A stretch of 6,201 nt of DNA from Bacteriovoracaceae bacterium UBA7695. Its GTDB lineage: Bacteria; Bdellovibrionota; Bacteriovoracia; Bacteriovoracales; Bacteriovoracaceae. This document shows, in pieces, positions 1 through 6,201 of this stretch. Below the pieces are notes generated by a model that saw only the letters and a list, made by a program, of their open reading frames with translations, made no database searches and was not told where the DNA came from. Positions within the stretch are counted from its first letter, which is position 1. Each line of letters starts with the position of its first letter. The translations under genes and the position numbers were made by a program. Location: contig DLGL01000101.1 in NCBI GenBank assembly GCA_002482685.1, forward strand, positions 1,006 through 7,206, written 5' to 3'.

Positions 1-89
1 AAGAGTCGAGCCAACTGATGGCTGGATTCTTTCGCCTGCACCATTTCAGCCTCAGTAGGGGTCACCAGTTCTGCAATGGCTCCGGTCAT
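1..89 (-). CDS. 5' end of a gene running off the left edge; possible excisionase-like antitoxin (partial)
   Basis: Only the first 29 codons are in the window. The start is well supported: ATG at 89-87 lies five bases after a near-perfect Shine-Dalgarno AAGGAGG (minus strand, 101-95), with an extended -10 promoter box further upstream. The peptide starts MTGAIAELVTPTEAEMVQAK and continues ESSHQLARL. An acidic N-terminus with an 'A-x-ESS-x-xLA' segment resembles, from memory, the start of small DNA-binding antitoxins that carry an excisionase-type helix-turn-helix further on and pair with PIN-domain toxins. The diagnostic helix-turn-helix is outside the window, so this function is tentative. 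The coding call itself is fairly secure. It is on the same strand as the large genes but has its own promoter and higher G+C, so it is probably a separate transcription unit, perhaps of the flanking chromosome. Confidence 0.62.
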   Translation of the reverse strand, partial: MTGAIAELVTPTEAEMVQAKESSHQLARL

Positions 90-94
90 ACGAG

Positions 95-101
95 CCTCCT
101 T
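95..101 (-). promoter_or_regulatory. Strong ribosome binding site of the left-edge gene
   Basis: Minus-strand AAGGAGG, five bases before the ATG at 89-87. It fixes the start of the partial gene and implies efficient translation. It is much stronger than the sites before either of the two large genes. Confidence 0.8.
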
Positions 102-116
102 GAGTAAGCTAACCAG

Positions 117-126
117 ATCATAGCAC
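117..126 (-). promoter_or_regulatory. Extended -10 promoter of the left-edge gene
   Basis: On the minus strand the sequence reads TGCTATGAT (-10 hexamer TATGAT at 122-117, one mismatch to TATAAT), with the TGn extension just upstream. No good -35 hexamer is seen at 16-18 bases, which fits an extended -10 promoter. Transcription would start near 110, giving a leader of about 20 bases that contains the AAGGAGG site. Confidence 0.6.
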
Positions 127-144
127 AAACGAAATAAACGAAAC
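127..144. repeat. Two tandem 9-base repeats next to the promoter, possible operator
   Basis: The plus strand reads AAACGAAAT then AAACGAAAC, two abutting 9-base units that differ only at the last base. They lie immediately upstream of the extended -10 box, in the -35 region. That is where a repressor, for example an autoregulating antitoxin, would bind. The repeat is seen directly; the operator role is inferred. Confidence 0.45.
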
Positions 145-192
145 AGACTTTGGGCGCGCGAACTCTCTACGGGCATGCGAATGGCCTTCTGG

Positions 193-216
193 GCTCGGCA
201 GCGAAGTCTGCTGAGC
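193..216. repeat. Hairpin-forming inverted repeat
   Basis: Arms GCTCGGCAG (193-201) and CTGCTGAGC (208-216) pair over nine positions, with one G-T (G-U in RNA) pair, around a 6-base loop CGAAGT. It lies in the G+C-rich gap between the large operon and the left-edge gene. No T-run follows on either strand, so it is not a standard intrinsic terminator. It could help stop operon transcripts with Rho, or be a relic of a mobile or integration site. Confidence 0.5.
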
Positions 217-219
217 GAT

Positions 220-260
220 CCACTTCACCTGCGGAGCGAAGCGGAGTCAGGTGCAAGTGG
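220..260. repeat. Hairpin-forming inverted repeat just downstream of the TPR gene
   Basis: Arms CCACTTCACCTG (220-231) and CAGGTGCAAGTGG (248-260) form a 12-bp stem with a single bulged C at 254. The 16-base loop contains the direct repeat GCGGAG-CGAA-GCGGAG (its first G lies in the last base of the arm). It begins about 18 bases after the stop codon of the TPR gene in the direction of transcription, so it may protect or end the operon transcript. It lacks the U-tract of an intrinsic terminator. A long imperfect stem with one extrahelical base also recalls a folded recombination site, but I cannot find the matching core sites. Confidence 0.55.
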
Positions 261-278
261 TTGGTTGGGCACTCTCAC

Positions 279-3200
279 TTAATCTTGAAATTTAAATGAT
301 TCATATTGGTTAATTAACACAGTCACTGCTGGATTAAAATAAATTTGGCGTTTTCTTTTTTTAAAAAGCTTTTTGATATACATAAAATCTTCAACATAAC
401 CTAATGGAATAGGAAATTCAATAAAGTAACTACTAGGTAGTTCAAATTTTGGAAGTAACTCTAAAAAGCGGCCTAACTTGTCAGGATAATACTTGCCAAA
501 AACGCCGTAAGTGAGTAGGCTAGTCCATGCAATGTCTTTGGGTTGCCAATTTATCTTCAGTAGCTTTTGTTCTGCTTTATTAGTCCGATTAACCAAATAA
601 TCTGCTGCTGCAGACATAATTTTAAGGTGTTTGTTATTTTTAATTGCAGAGCCTGGGATGTTAAATATTGCCTTGAAATTCCCATGTCTCAAATTAACAT
701 AGGTCTTCAATGAAACATTTTCTTCAATCTGAGAGTTGGTCAATTCTAGAATCCTATCAGCCAGTTCAAAATCCATAACAAAGTCAGTCATCACAATAAA
801 ATTTAACAAAGTTGGCTCAAGAACAGCCACAGCCTTTTGATGTGCTTCAATAACATTTAAATCTCCGTTATGAGAAGCAAGTGCCGCCCGACATCCAATA
901 TATCTATCAAGAGTAATGTAGAACTCGTTTTGCATTACTCTTTTAACTAAGTCAATTTTGTATTCAACCATAAGAAAAAGAGCTTTTCGATAAAGAGAAG
1001 ATGCTTCAGTCCAGACTATTGGTTGTGCCATGTGATAATTTCTTGCAAGCGCAACAGTAGCCAAAGTTAATTGGTGATGATTTATCGTTTTTTTAAGAAC
1101 ATCGATTGCCTCTGGAAGAATAGATCTTGCTAGTAAATGTTTCCCTAAGAATTCCTGTGCATAGAGCCCATATCTTGATAGGGCGACCCCTAACTTTTCC
1201 TCATTTCCTATCTCCCTCCATATGTTTACTAACCTTCCCAAACTATCCACTGCTAACTCTGTTTGACCATTAAGCTTATATCCTTGTGCTAGAAGCATTA
1301 GCCAAGTATCTAAGTTTTGAGCTTTTGGCTCAGTAAGTTGTTGCATTTCATCTAGCACAGACTTTTCAAGAATTTCAGCAACTTCATGAAAGTTTGAGAT
1401 CAGCACATCCATGCTGCTCAGCATACCGACTATCGCAAAAAGTCTTTTGTCTGCTTTTCCATTATCTCTGAACAACCTAAGTAGTATATTTAGAAGATCA
1501 ACACTTCTTTGTCTGTCACCAAAATATAATTCTTGATGTAGGGTAGTGAGCCTAAATATTAGGTGCCACTTTTGATCATTTTGATCAGACAAATCGAGAG
1601 TGCGAACATCAAGTTTTTTAAATATCTTTTCGCCTGTGAGCAAGAGTAAATATTCTAGGTTTATTTGAAGTTTTTCACCCATAAGCTCTTGGCAAATGGA
1701 CTCGAAAACAACAATAATTTTATCTAGTACTTTCTCCGGGATAACTTCAGAGTCCATTAAATTACAAAGCATTTGGAGCGGTTCAGCATATGATAACAAG
1801 TCTGATGTCGTGATGTCTCTGATTATGTAAACAAGGCCAGCCACTACTTCTACAAGTTCAAGTTTATTCTCAACGGTTGCAGTCTGGTTGGTAGCTGAAA
1901 TTTCATAAAGAATTTTAAAAGCACTTCTTGAATACTGTATTGATTTTTCAAAATCTGGTGATTTTTTATTTAAGTATACCATTGATAGGTGATGCTTGCT
2001 GATCGCCAATTCTCTGGTCTGATTTTGATTCTCAAATATGCTAATAGCTGATTCTAGGCAACTTGCGGCACGGCTCCAATTAGGCAAAGAAAGATTTTTA
2101 TATAAGTAACCCAGCCTATAATAAGTATGCCCCAGCTCTAATTTATTTTCTTCTAAGCTGGCTTTAAAATAGCTAATTGCTGCTTCCGAATACTTGATTG
2201 CTTCATCAATTTTATCTAAGCGTTCAAAAATCTCTGAAAGCTCATGATACAGTCTAGCACATGTAACTGAACTGAATTCTGATGATTGTTTATAGGTGTC
2301 AATTGCTTGTATTAAATACTGAGCTGATAATTCAATTAAATCTTTGTCCACGGAAGCTTCTAGCCATTGAGATACATAACGATGAACAGAAGCTTCTTCT
2401 AAATGCTTACCCAATGAGTTAAATAAAGCTATAGATTTCTGTGCGTAATCAAGAGCAGGAGTTGTTAGCGCTATCTCTTTAGAACTCAATGCCTGAAATT
2501 TATGGAAAAAGTTTTTGGCTTGCTCATAGATGTTATCTGGTAGCAACACTTCCAAAAATTCGATTGTATGCATAGCAGATGAATTTGCTTCAACACTAAG
2601 GAAGAATGTTTTAGCTTGAAATGCGTAATCGACAGCTAATTGCTCTTGCTTATTTGCATGCAAAAATTCAGCGACAAAGAATTTGACTTGATGGGTCTTA
2701 AACTCGTTATTAGATTCACTAATGTACTTAAAGCACGAATTGATGGCTGTCTCAAGTTCAATGCTCGCACTTTGATTAGCTTGAAACAAGTAGTGGTAGT
2801 ATACACATTTAATATATAGGTATTGTAAGAATTCTTCGCTTTCTTGCTCTGATGAGAAGACTTCACCAGCTTTTTCAATGTGATGGAAAATTTCAGTCCA
2901 GTTATCATCCATACCCATCAGCATAACAAAAGAAAGCTTTAAATGAATTAAGCCAATAAATGAAGGATCGCTCTTATACTGAGAAAGACCTTCTAATGCA
3001 GTGCGAAAATATTGTTTGGCTTTTTCTGAATCCCAAAAACCTCGCGTTGTATATACGATTCCCAAAACATAATTCACATTTGAATAAACAGGGTCTTTGA
3101 CTTCTGCTTCATTGGATTTATACTCGGTTACAGCCTCTTCAAGAACTTTTCTGACTTCATCAAGATTTTCTGGGCCGGAAATATAAAGATTCAATCCGTA

Positions 3201-3716
3201 CATACTTTTAATGTACGTATACTTACTTCCTTCAAGTTTTAGCTCTTCTGCAAGACGCAGTGATTCTCTTGAATAGATTAATCTTAAATCATGATAATTT
3301 TCACCAAGTGAAGATATAAGTATAGAGGCATTGGTGTATTGTATAGGACGGTCCAAGCCTGCAGATTTTTCCGTAAGTGCCTTTAAAGCTAGAACAGCAA
3401 TATTACTCAGCCCCTCTTCAGCCGCGAGTGAAAATAAATCTATAAAATAATATGGGCTTTCTGGCTCTATATGCTCTGGATGAGTTTGGTCAAGCAAAAC
3501 CTTTTTAAGATAGTCCTCAATAATATTCCAGATAGCTATTTTTTCTTGCTCATTTAGTAGAACAGCGTTCAATCCTCTTGCCTGAAGTTCATCTTTAACT
3601 AAATTATGGACTGAAAGCCTATTACTCTGCCCCGGATAAGGTATAATTGACTGACGTTCTTTTAAAGAATTTATCAGGAACTGTAAGTTTTCAGGCATTT
3701 CTGTTTGAAAGAACAT
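279..3716 (-). CDS. Large TPR-like helical-repeat protein, probable sensor half of a STAND protein
   Basis: 1145 residues, no signal peptide or membrane segment seen, so cytoplasmic. Residues 9-45 (with PENLQFLINSLKERQ and LSVHNLVKDEL) resemble the end of the winged helix that follows the NTPase of NB-ARC/STAND proteins. The rest is mostly paired amphipathic helices. The clearest TPR-like units lie at about 420-605 (for example RLYHELSEIFERLDKIDEAI at 488-507, then YSEAAISYF), with more at about 185-245 and 800-875. TPR arrays bind proteins or peptides, and in STAND proteins they form the sensor. The tail from about 1114 is basic (KKLFKKRKR), then non-repetitive. The start at 3716 has GGAAAG eleven bases upstream; Met7 (ATG at 3698-3696) is an alternative that reduces the overlap with the upstream gene to eight bases. 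The frame is open only back to a TAA at 3758-3756. It may not be a separate protein at all but the C-terminal part of one split by a frameshift. Repeat class is fairly sure; role is inferred. Confidence 0.85.
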   Translation of the reverse strand: MFFQTEMPENLQFLINSLKERQSIIPYPGQSNRLSVHNLVKDELQARGLNAVLLNEQEKIAIWNIIEDYLKKVLLDQTHPEHIEPESPYYFIDLFSLAAEEGLSNIAVLALKALTEKSAGLDRPIQYTNASILISSLGENYHDLRLIYSRESLRLAEELKLEGSKYTYIKSMYGLNLYISGPENLDEVRKVLEEAVTEYKSNEAEVKDPVYSNVNYVLGIVYTTRGFWDSEKAKQYFRTALEGLSQYKSDPSFIGLIHLKLSFVMLMGMDDNWTEIFHHIEKAGEVFSSEQESEEFLQYLYIKCVYYHYLFQANQSASIELETAINSCFKYISESNNEFKTHQVKFFVAEFLHANKQEQLAVDYAFQAKTFFLSVEANSSAMHTIEFLEVLLPDNIYEQAKNFFHKFQALSSKEIALTTPALDYAQKSIALFNSLGKHLEEASVHRYVSQWLEASVDKDLIELSAQYLIQAIDTYKQSSEFSSVTCARLYHELSEIFERLDKIDEAIKYSEAAISYFKASLEENKLELGHTYYRLGYLYKNLSLPNWSRAASCLESAISIFENQNQTRELAISKHHLSMVYLNKKSPDFEKSIQYSRSAFKILYEISATNQTATVENKLELVEVVAGLVYIIRDITTSDLLSYAEPLQMLCNLMDSEVIPEKVLDKIIVVFESICQELMGEKLQINLEYLLLLTGEKIFKKLDVRTLDLSDQNDQKWHLIFRLTTLHQELYFGDRQRSVDLLNILLRLFRDNGKADKRLFAIVGMLSSMDVLISNFHEVAEILEKSVLDEMQQLTEPKAQNLDTWLMLLAQGYKLNGQTELAVDSLGRLVNIWREIGNEEKLGVALSRYGLYAQEFLGKHLLARSILPEAIDVLKKTINHHQLTLATVALARNYHMAQPIVWTEASSLYRKALFLMVEYKIDLVKRVMQNEFYITLDRYIGCRAALASHNGDLNVIEAHQKAVAVLEPTLLNFIVMTDFVMDFELADRILELTNSQIEENVSLKTYVNLRHGNFKAIFNIPGSAIKNNKHLKIMSAAADYLVNRTNKAEQKLLKINWQPKDIAWTSLLTYGVFGKYYPDKLGRFLELLPKFELPSSYFIEFPIPLGYVEDFMYIKKLFKKRKRQIYFNPAVTVLINQYESFKFQD

Positions 3717-6123
3717 ATTTAAAAATACTTTCCAAGGGATTTTGCAGATAACAGATTAAAGCAAGCGGATAAGTCTCTCCTACATTAACCGGCAACAAAT
3801 AATTTATTATGTCGCTCTTGAATTTAAAGATGTTATTAAGCCTGGTTTTAAGCTCATCATCACAAAGAGTTTCTGAAGAGTGTACAAGTCTGACAATGTC
3901 TGCAATAGTCTTTAGGAGAAAAGGTTTGTTTGATACCAAATAATTGAAGATAAGTTCCTCGGCTTGTGGTCTAGAAGTTAAATGACTCTTTATATGATTT
4001 TGAAAGACGTAATCAATGTCCTCATCTGTGAGCAATGTGCAGACATTGCCATATATTTCGTTCGCTGGAACCAGTGCCAAGGACAAATCCTTTTGAACTG
4101 CGCTATTAGTGTCTACCTTGTATGCTCCCCATACAAATCCAAGACCTTTTTCCGTAACATCAGAGGCAATTGCATATGGCTCCGGCTTGTGAAGATCATC
4201 AATGAAATAAATGATCTTAACTTGCTCATGCAAACCGTTTTCTCTAACAATTTTATTGTTAACGGACTGCATTAATGCCGGAATATCTGTAATAGAAAGG
4301 TTTTCACGGTGGTTTAACTTAACCACAAAGAATTCCCCGGATTGGTTCATTAAATCTTTGGCCAGATTTACAAATAAAGTGGTCTTACCGGAGAATGCTG
4401 GCCCTTCAATGACTATACTTCTTGGGTTAGCGATTATGTCCTGACTGAAATTCAACAGTTTGGGAGTTGAAATAAAGAACGGTAAATCGGTTATTGCTTC
4501 ATAATAAATCAAGTTATCAATATTTGAAACTAAGTTTGGACTACTATTCGTGTTAAACTGATCTTCATTATTTTCTACCATTTTAGCTTGCCACGGGTTC
4601 AATATAGTTTCCAATGAAGGAGCAAGAGAGCCTGAGCGAATGGTTTTTCTCAAGCTTGAAACTGAGTAAGATGCACTTGCAATTGATGAATTTCTTAATA
4701 TCTCGTTTTTGAGGTTTTGGGTTAGTTGTTGCTCAATACTGCCCCCAATTGAAGGTTCTTTACTCAGTGTGTCTAAGTACAATGTAGCGTTAGCTGAGGT
4801 GGGACTTGCAATTTCTTGTTCAATGGCCAGTCTAAGGAGTGCGTTGAAAAAATCAGTGGCAGCATTATCCCATGTAAACTTACTGAGCTTTTCTCGAAGT
4901 TTCTTTGCCTTCTCTTTAGATGCCTTCATATTTACGGAAATAGAAAGTATTGCTTCTTTAATAGCCGTAATATCAGTAAGGTTTATTTTTTTAGGGTCTA
5001 GTTCTTCAGAAGAAAGATCTGATTTGCCCGTTATCTTTACAGTATGAAATAGCATTCTGTCTTCAGTAGAAAGTTCTCTTTTAAGAAGCTCGTACAAGCC
5101 ACTTTTCGAGGTTACGATTAATGGAACACAAGCTGATATGGCTTCCCACCCTGTTAACCCAAAGCCTTCATGCAGAGACGGCATAATTACCATATTCTGC
5201 TTTCTTATTAGATCAAGTAAATAATCTCTATCCGAGTGAAAGGGGATGGGGTTAACTGGAAGAATTTCATGAGAAAATTCTTTCACAATATCTTTCAAAA
5301 CAGTGCTTTCAATATTTTCATGATCTACGCCGACAAAAAAGATGTGAGGCTCTTCTGTCATCACTCCATTAAATTTTTCAACGCTCTCCTTATGAGCTAA
5401 ACCGAAAGCAGCAGCCACTATTCTTTGTTGTTTTAATGGGGTCGTAGTTTCATCAAGCCTACCAGACATAAAGACTGAGAACGGCTTGGATGGGTCACGA
5501 TGCTCAATAGCTTCCAATCCAGGAATAATTTCAACAATAGCTTCAGGATTATCGTGGTTATCTGAAGCATACTCAGCTAACTTAGGCCCAACTCCGAAGA
5601 TAATATCTGCTTGTGGGAATAACTTATTCTGCTCCTCAATCTTATTGCCAATTTCTTCTGCAGAAATCTCAACAAGCTTACCATCAGCTTGATTTTTATA
5701 AAGTTTATGAGTTGCATATGAGGAGTAGTGCATATGCTTTATAAGGGCAAGTTGAGATGCCCCTCCCATATTCCCATGAATTTCTTTGCATTTTTTAGCA
5801 ATATGGCCAGTATGAACATCATGGCCAACCCACCATTTTACAACATCTCCATTTGCCTTTGTATCTCCAACAGCCTTCCAATAAACATCGAAAAATTCGC
5901 TGTTGGCATCTACATATTTTAATGTTAAACCGAGTTTTAGAGCCTCTTGAGTCTCTTTGTTATTGGGAATATCAGCACTTTTCGATGGATAAATTATGCA
6001 CTCTAGCTTATAATCCTCAGGTAGAACTTTCGGTAGTGCTGAGCATATCCCGTAGTTGAAGACATTGATTCCGCCATATTTTGCTCCCCAAGCAGTAGTT
6101 ATAATAATGATCTTATTGAGCAT
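3691..6123 (-). CDS. GT4-like glycosyltransferase fused to a STAND P-loop NTPase
   Basis: 810 residues, with no signal peptide or membrane segment. Residues 1-430 look like a GT-B, GT4-family retaining glycosyltransferase: a Gly-rich loop YGGIN (16-20), HDVHTGH (101-107), a SGRL motif (220-223) with a probable phosphate-binding Lys231, and the nucleotide-sugar E-x7-E motif HEGFGLTGWE with Glu319 and Glu327. A Ser/Asn/Thr-rich linker covers about 440-540. The NTPase follows: Walker A GPAFSGKTT (574-582), Walker B IIYFIDD (637-643), a sensor-like strand near 661-670, and NKPFLL (732-737) in the place of the STAND GxP motif. The C-terminus (785-810) reads like the start of a winged helix and then stops. 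The start is firm: an in-frame TAA lies at 6138-6136, a weak GAG site is six bases before the ATG, and the next Met is residue 115. Known: GT4 enzymes transfer sugar from an activated donor; STAND NTPases are nucleotide-driven switches. Inferred: an effector-plus-switch protein of a defence system. Acceptor and donor are unknown. An ordinary polysaccharide glycosyltransferase is less likely, given the fused NTPase and TPR neighbour. Confidence 0.9.
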   Translation of the reverse strand: MLNKIIIITTAWGAKYGGINVFNYGICSALPKVLPEDYKLECIIYPSKSADIPNNKETQEALKLGLTLKYVDANSEFFDVYWKAVGDTKANGDVVKWWVGHDVHTGHIAKKCKEIHGNMGGASQLALIKHMHYSSYATHKLYKNQADGKLVEISAEEIGNKIEEQNKLFPQADIIFGVGPKLAEYASDNHDNPEAIVEIIPGLEAIEHRDPSKPFSVFMSGRLDETTTPLKQQRIVAAAFGLAHKESVEKFNGVMTEEPHIFFVGVDHENIESTVLKDIVKEFSHEILPVNPIPFHSDRDYLLDLIRKQNMVIMPSLHEGFGLTGWEAISACVPLIVTSKSGLYELLKRELSTEDRMLFHTVKITGKSDLSSEELDPKKINLTDITAIKEAILSISVNMKASKEKAKKLREKLSKFTWDNAATDFFNALLRLAIEQEIASPTSANATLYLDTLSKEPSIGGSIEQQLTQNLKNEILRNSSIASASYSVSSLRKTIRSGSLAPSLETILNPWQAKMVENNEDQFNTNSSPNLVSNIDNLIYYEAITDLPFFISTPKLLNFSQDIIANPRSIVIEGPAFSGKTTLFVNLAKDLMNQSGEFFVVKLNHRENLSITDIPALMQSVNNKIVRENGLHEQVKIIYFIDDLHKPEPYAIASDVTEKGLGFVWGAYKVDTNSAVQKDLSLALVPANEIYGNVCTLLTDEDIDYVFQNHIKSHLTSRPQAEELIFNYLVSNKPFLLKTIADIVRLVHSSETLCDDELKTRLNNIFKFKSDIINYLLPVNVGETYPLALICYLQNPLESIFKYVLSNRNA
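3694..3755 (-). other. Frame-overlap zone where the two large genes join, with homopolymer runs
   Basis: In this interval both reading frames are open: it is bounded by TAA of the downstream frame (3758-3756) and TGA of the upstream frame (3693-3691). The downstream frame is +1 relative to the upstream one. A T5 run (coding sense; A5 at 3721-3725 on the plus strand) and an A4 run (T4 at 3740-3743) lie inside. Removing one T from the T5 run fuses the frames as ...NPLESI-LN-MFFQTEMPEN..., giving one chain of 1947 residues. The position coincides with the middle of the predicted winged helix, which is why the split is suspicious. It could equally be a naturally overlapping, translationally coupled gene pair. 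Confidence 0.6.
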
Positions 6124-6153
6124 ATTTATCTCAGCTTAATCGTCGATTGAAAT

Positions 6154-6184
6154 AGCCTCGATAGTATACAAGAAACAAGAGGCT
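6154..6184. repeat. Inverted repeat flanking the candidate promoter
   Basis: AGCCTC (6154-6159) and GAGGCT (6179-6184) are a perfect 6-bp inverted repeat with a 19-base spacer that encloses the TATACT box. It could be an operator for a dimeric regulator, but half-sites this short can arise by chance. Confidence 0.3.
6163..6168 (-). promoter_or_regulatory. Candidate -10 box of the two-gene unit
   Basis: The minus strand reads TATACT, one mismatch to TATAAT, 39 bases before the start codon at 6123. The predicted transcript start is near 6156, with a leader of about 33 bases. The -35 position at 17-base spacing (TATGCT) is poor, so the promoter would be weak or need an activator. No other promoter is evident for the second gene, which overlaps the first. 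Confidence 0.4.
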
Positions 6185-6201
6185 TAGCATAGAAGTGAAC
6201 T

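Noticed and set aside
193..260. Rho-independent terminator for the operon.
   Set aside because: Both hairpins are plausible, but neither is followed by a T-run on the minus strand, so they are listed only as inverted repeats.
264..270. GTTGGGC, matching the integron attC core GTTRRRY, next to a long imperfect stem with one bulged base.
   Set aside because: No matching RYYYAAC core (GCCCAAC expected) is found on the other side of the stem; outside the stem only about half of ten positions pair. A 5.8-kb minus-strand operon is also an unlikely cassette.
2636..2908. A 90-codon open frame overlapping the TPR gene in another frame.
   Set aside because: Low-complexity composition, no motif, and fully inside a long coherent helical-repeat coding frame.
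3716..3730. Programmed -1 ribosomal frameshift on the T5-A3 stretch.
   Set aside because: The downstream gene is in the +1 frame, so -1 slippage would enter the wrong frame, and the phased bases do not fit an X-XXY-YYZ heptamer. One-base loss or +1 shifting is needed instead.
3982..5047. Several open frames of 61-112 codons on the plus strand within the glycosyltransferase-NTPase gene (also at 5486-6059).
   Set aside because: They lie antisense to a gene with clear catalytic motifs, overlap one another, and have no recognisable domains or good ribosome sites.
1..6201. CRISPR array, tRNA, rRNA or insertion sequence.
   Set aside because: No spaced direct repeats, cloverleaf sequence, transposase motif or IS-like terminal inverted repeats were seen.

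Overview
The window holds one compact, leftward-reading (minus strand) two-gene unit that fills about 5.8 kb of the 6.2 kb, plus the 5' end of a third minus-strand gene at the left edge. The unit is AT-rich, while the roughly 280 bases to its left are visibly richer in G+C. That step suggests an accessory or laterally acquired segment in a bacterial genome. Minus-strand signals are of ordinary bacterial type: a strong AAGGAGG Shine-Dalgarno, an extended -10 box and overlapping genes. I cannot name the genus; a proteobacterium is a guess.

Layout from right to left, the direction of transcription: a short leader with a candidate promoter (6124-6201); a gene at 6123-3691 encoding an 810-residue protein with an N-terminal GT-B (GT4-like) glycosyltransferase domain, a Ser/Asn/Thr-rich linker and a C-terminal P-loop NTPase of STAND type; then, overlapping it by 26 bases in another frame, a gene at 3716-279 encoding a 1145-residue helical-repeat (TPR-like) protein. 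A 189-base non-coding stretch (90-278) follows. It holds two hairpins, a 9-base tandem repeat and the promoter and ribosome site of the last gene, which begins at base 89 and runs off the left end. That last product may be an antitoxin of the excisionase-like DNA-binding type.

The main point is that the two large genes look like one protein in two pieces. The first ends just after a STAND NTPase core and the start of a winged-helix segment. The second opens with what reads as the end of a winged helix (residues 34-44, core SVHNLVKDEL) and continues into TPR-like repeats. Removing one base from the A5 run at 3721-3725 (T5 in the coding sense) joins them into a single 1947-residue frame: glycosyltransferase, NTPase, winged helix, TPR sensor. 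Effector, STAND switch and repeat sensor in one chain is the established plan of bacterial NLR-like immune proteins such as Avs and bNACHT. A sugar transferase in the effector position would be unusual. The inferred model is that the repeats sense a phage or cellular trigger, the NTPase switches state or oligomerises, and the glycosyltransferase modifies an intracellular target. Whether the split is natural, a mutation, a homopolymer sequencing error or a slippage-controlled junction cannot be decided from this sequence alone.
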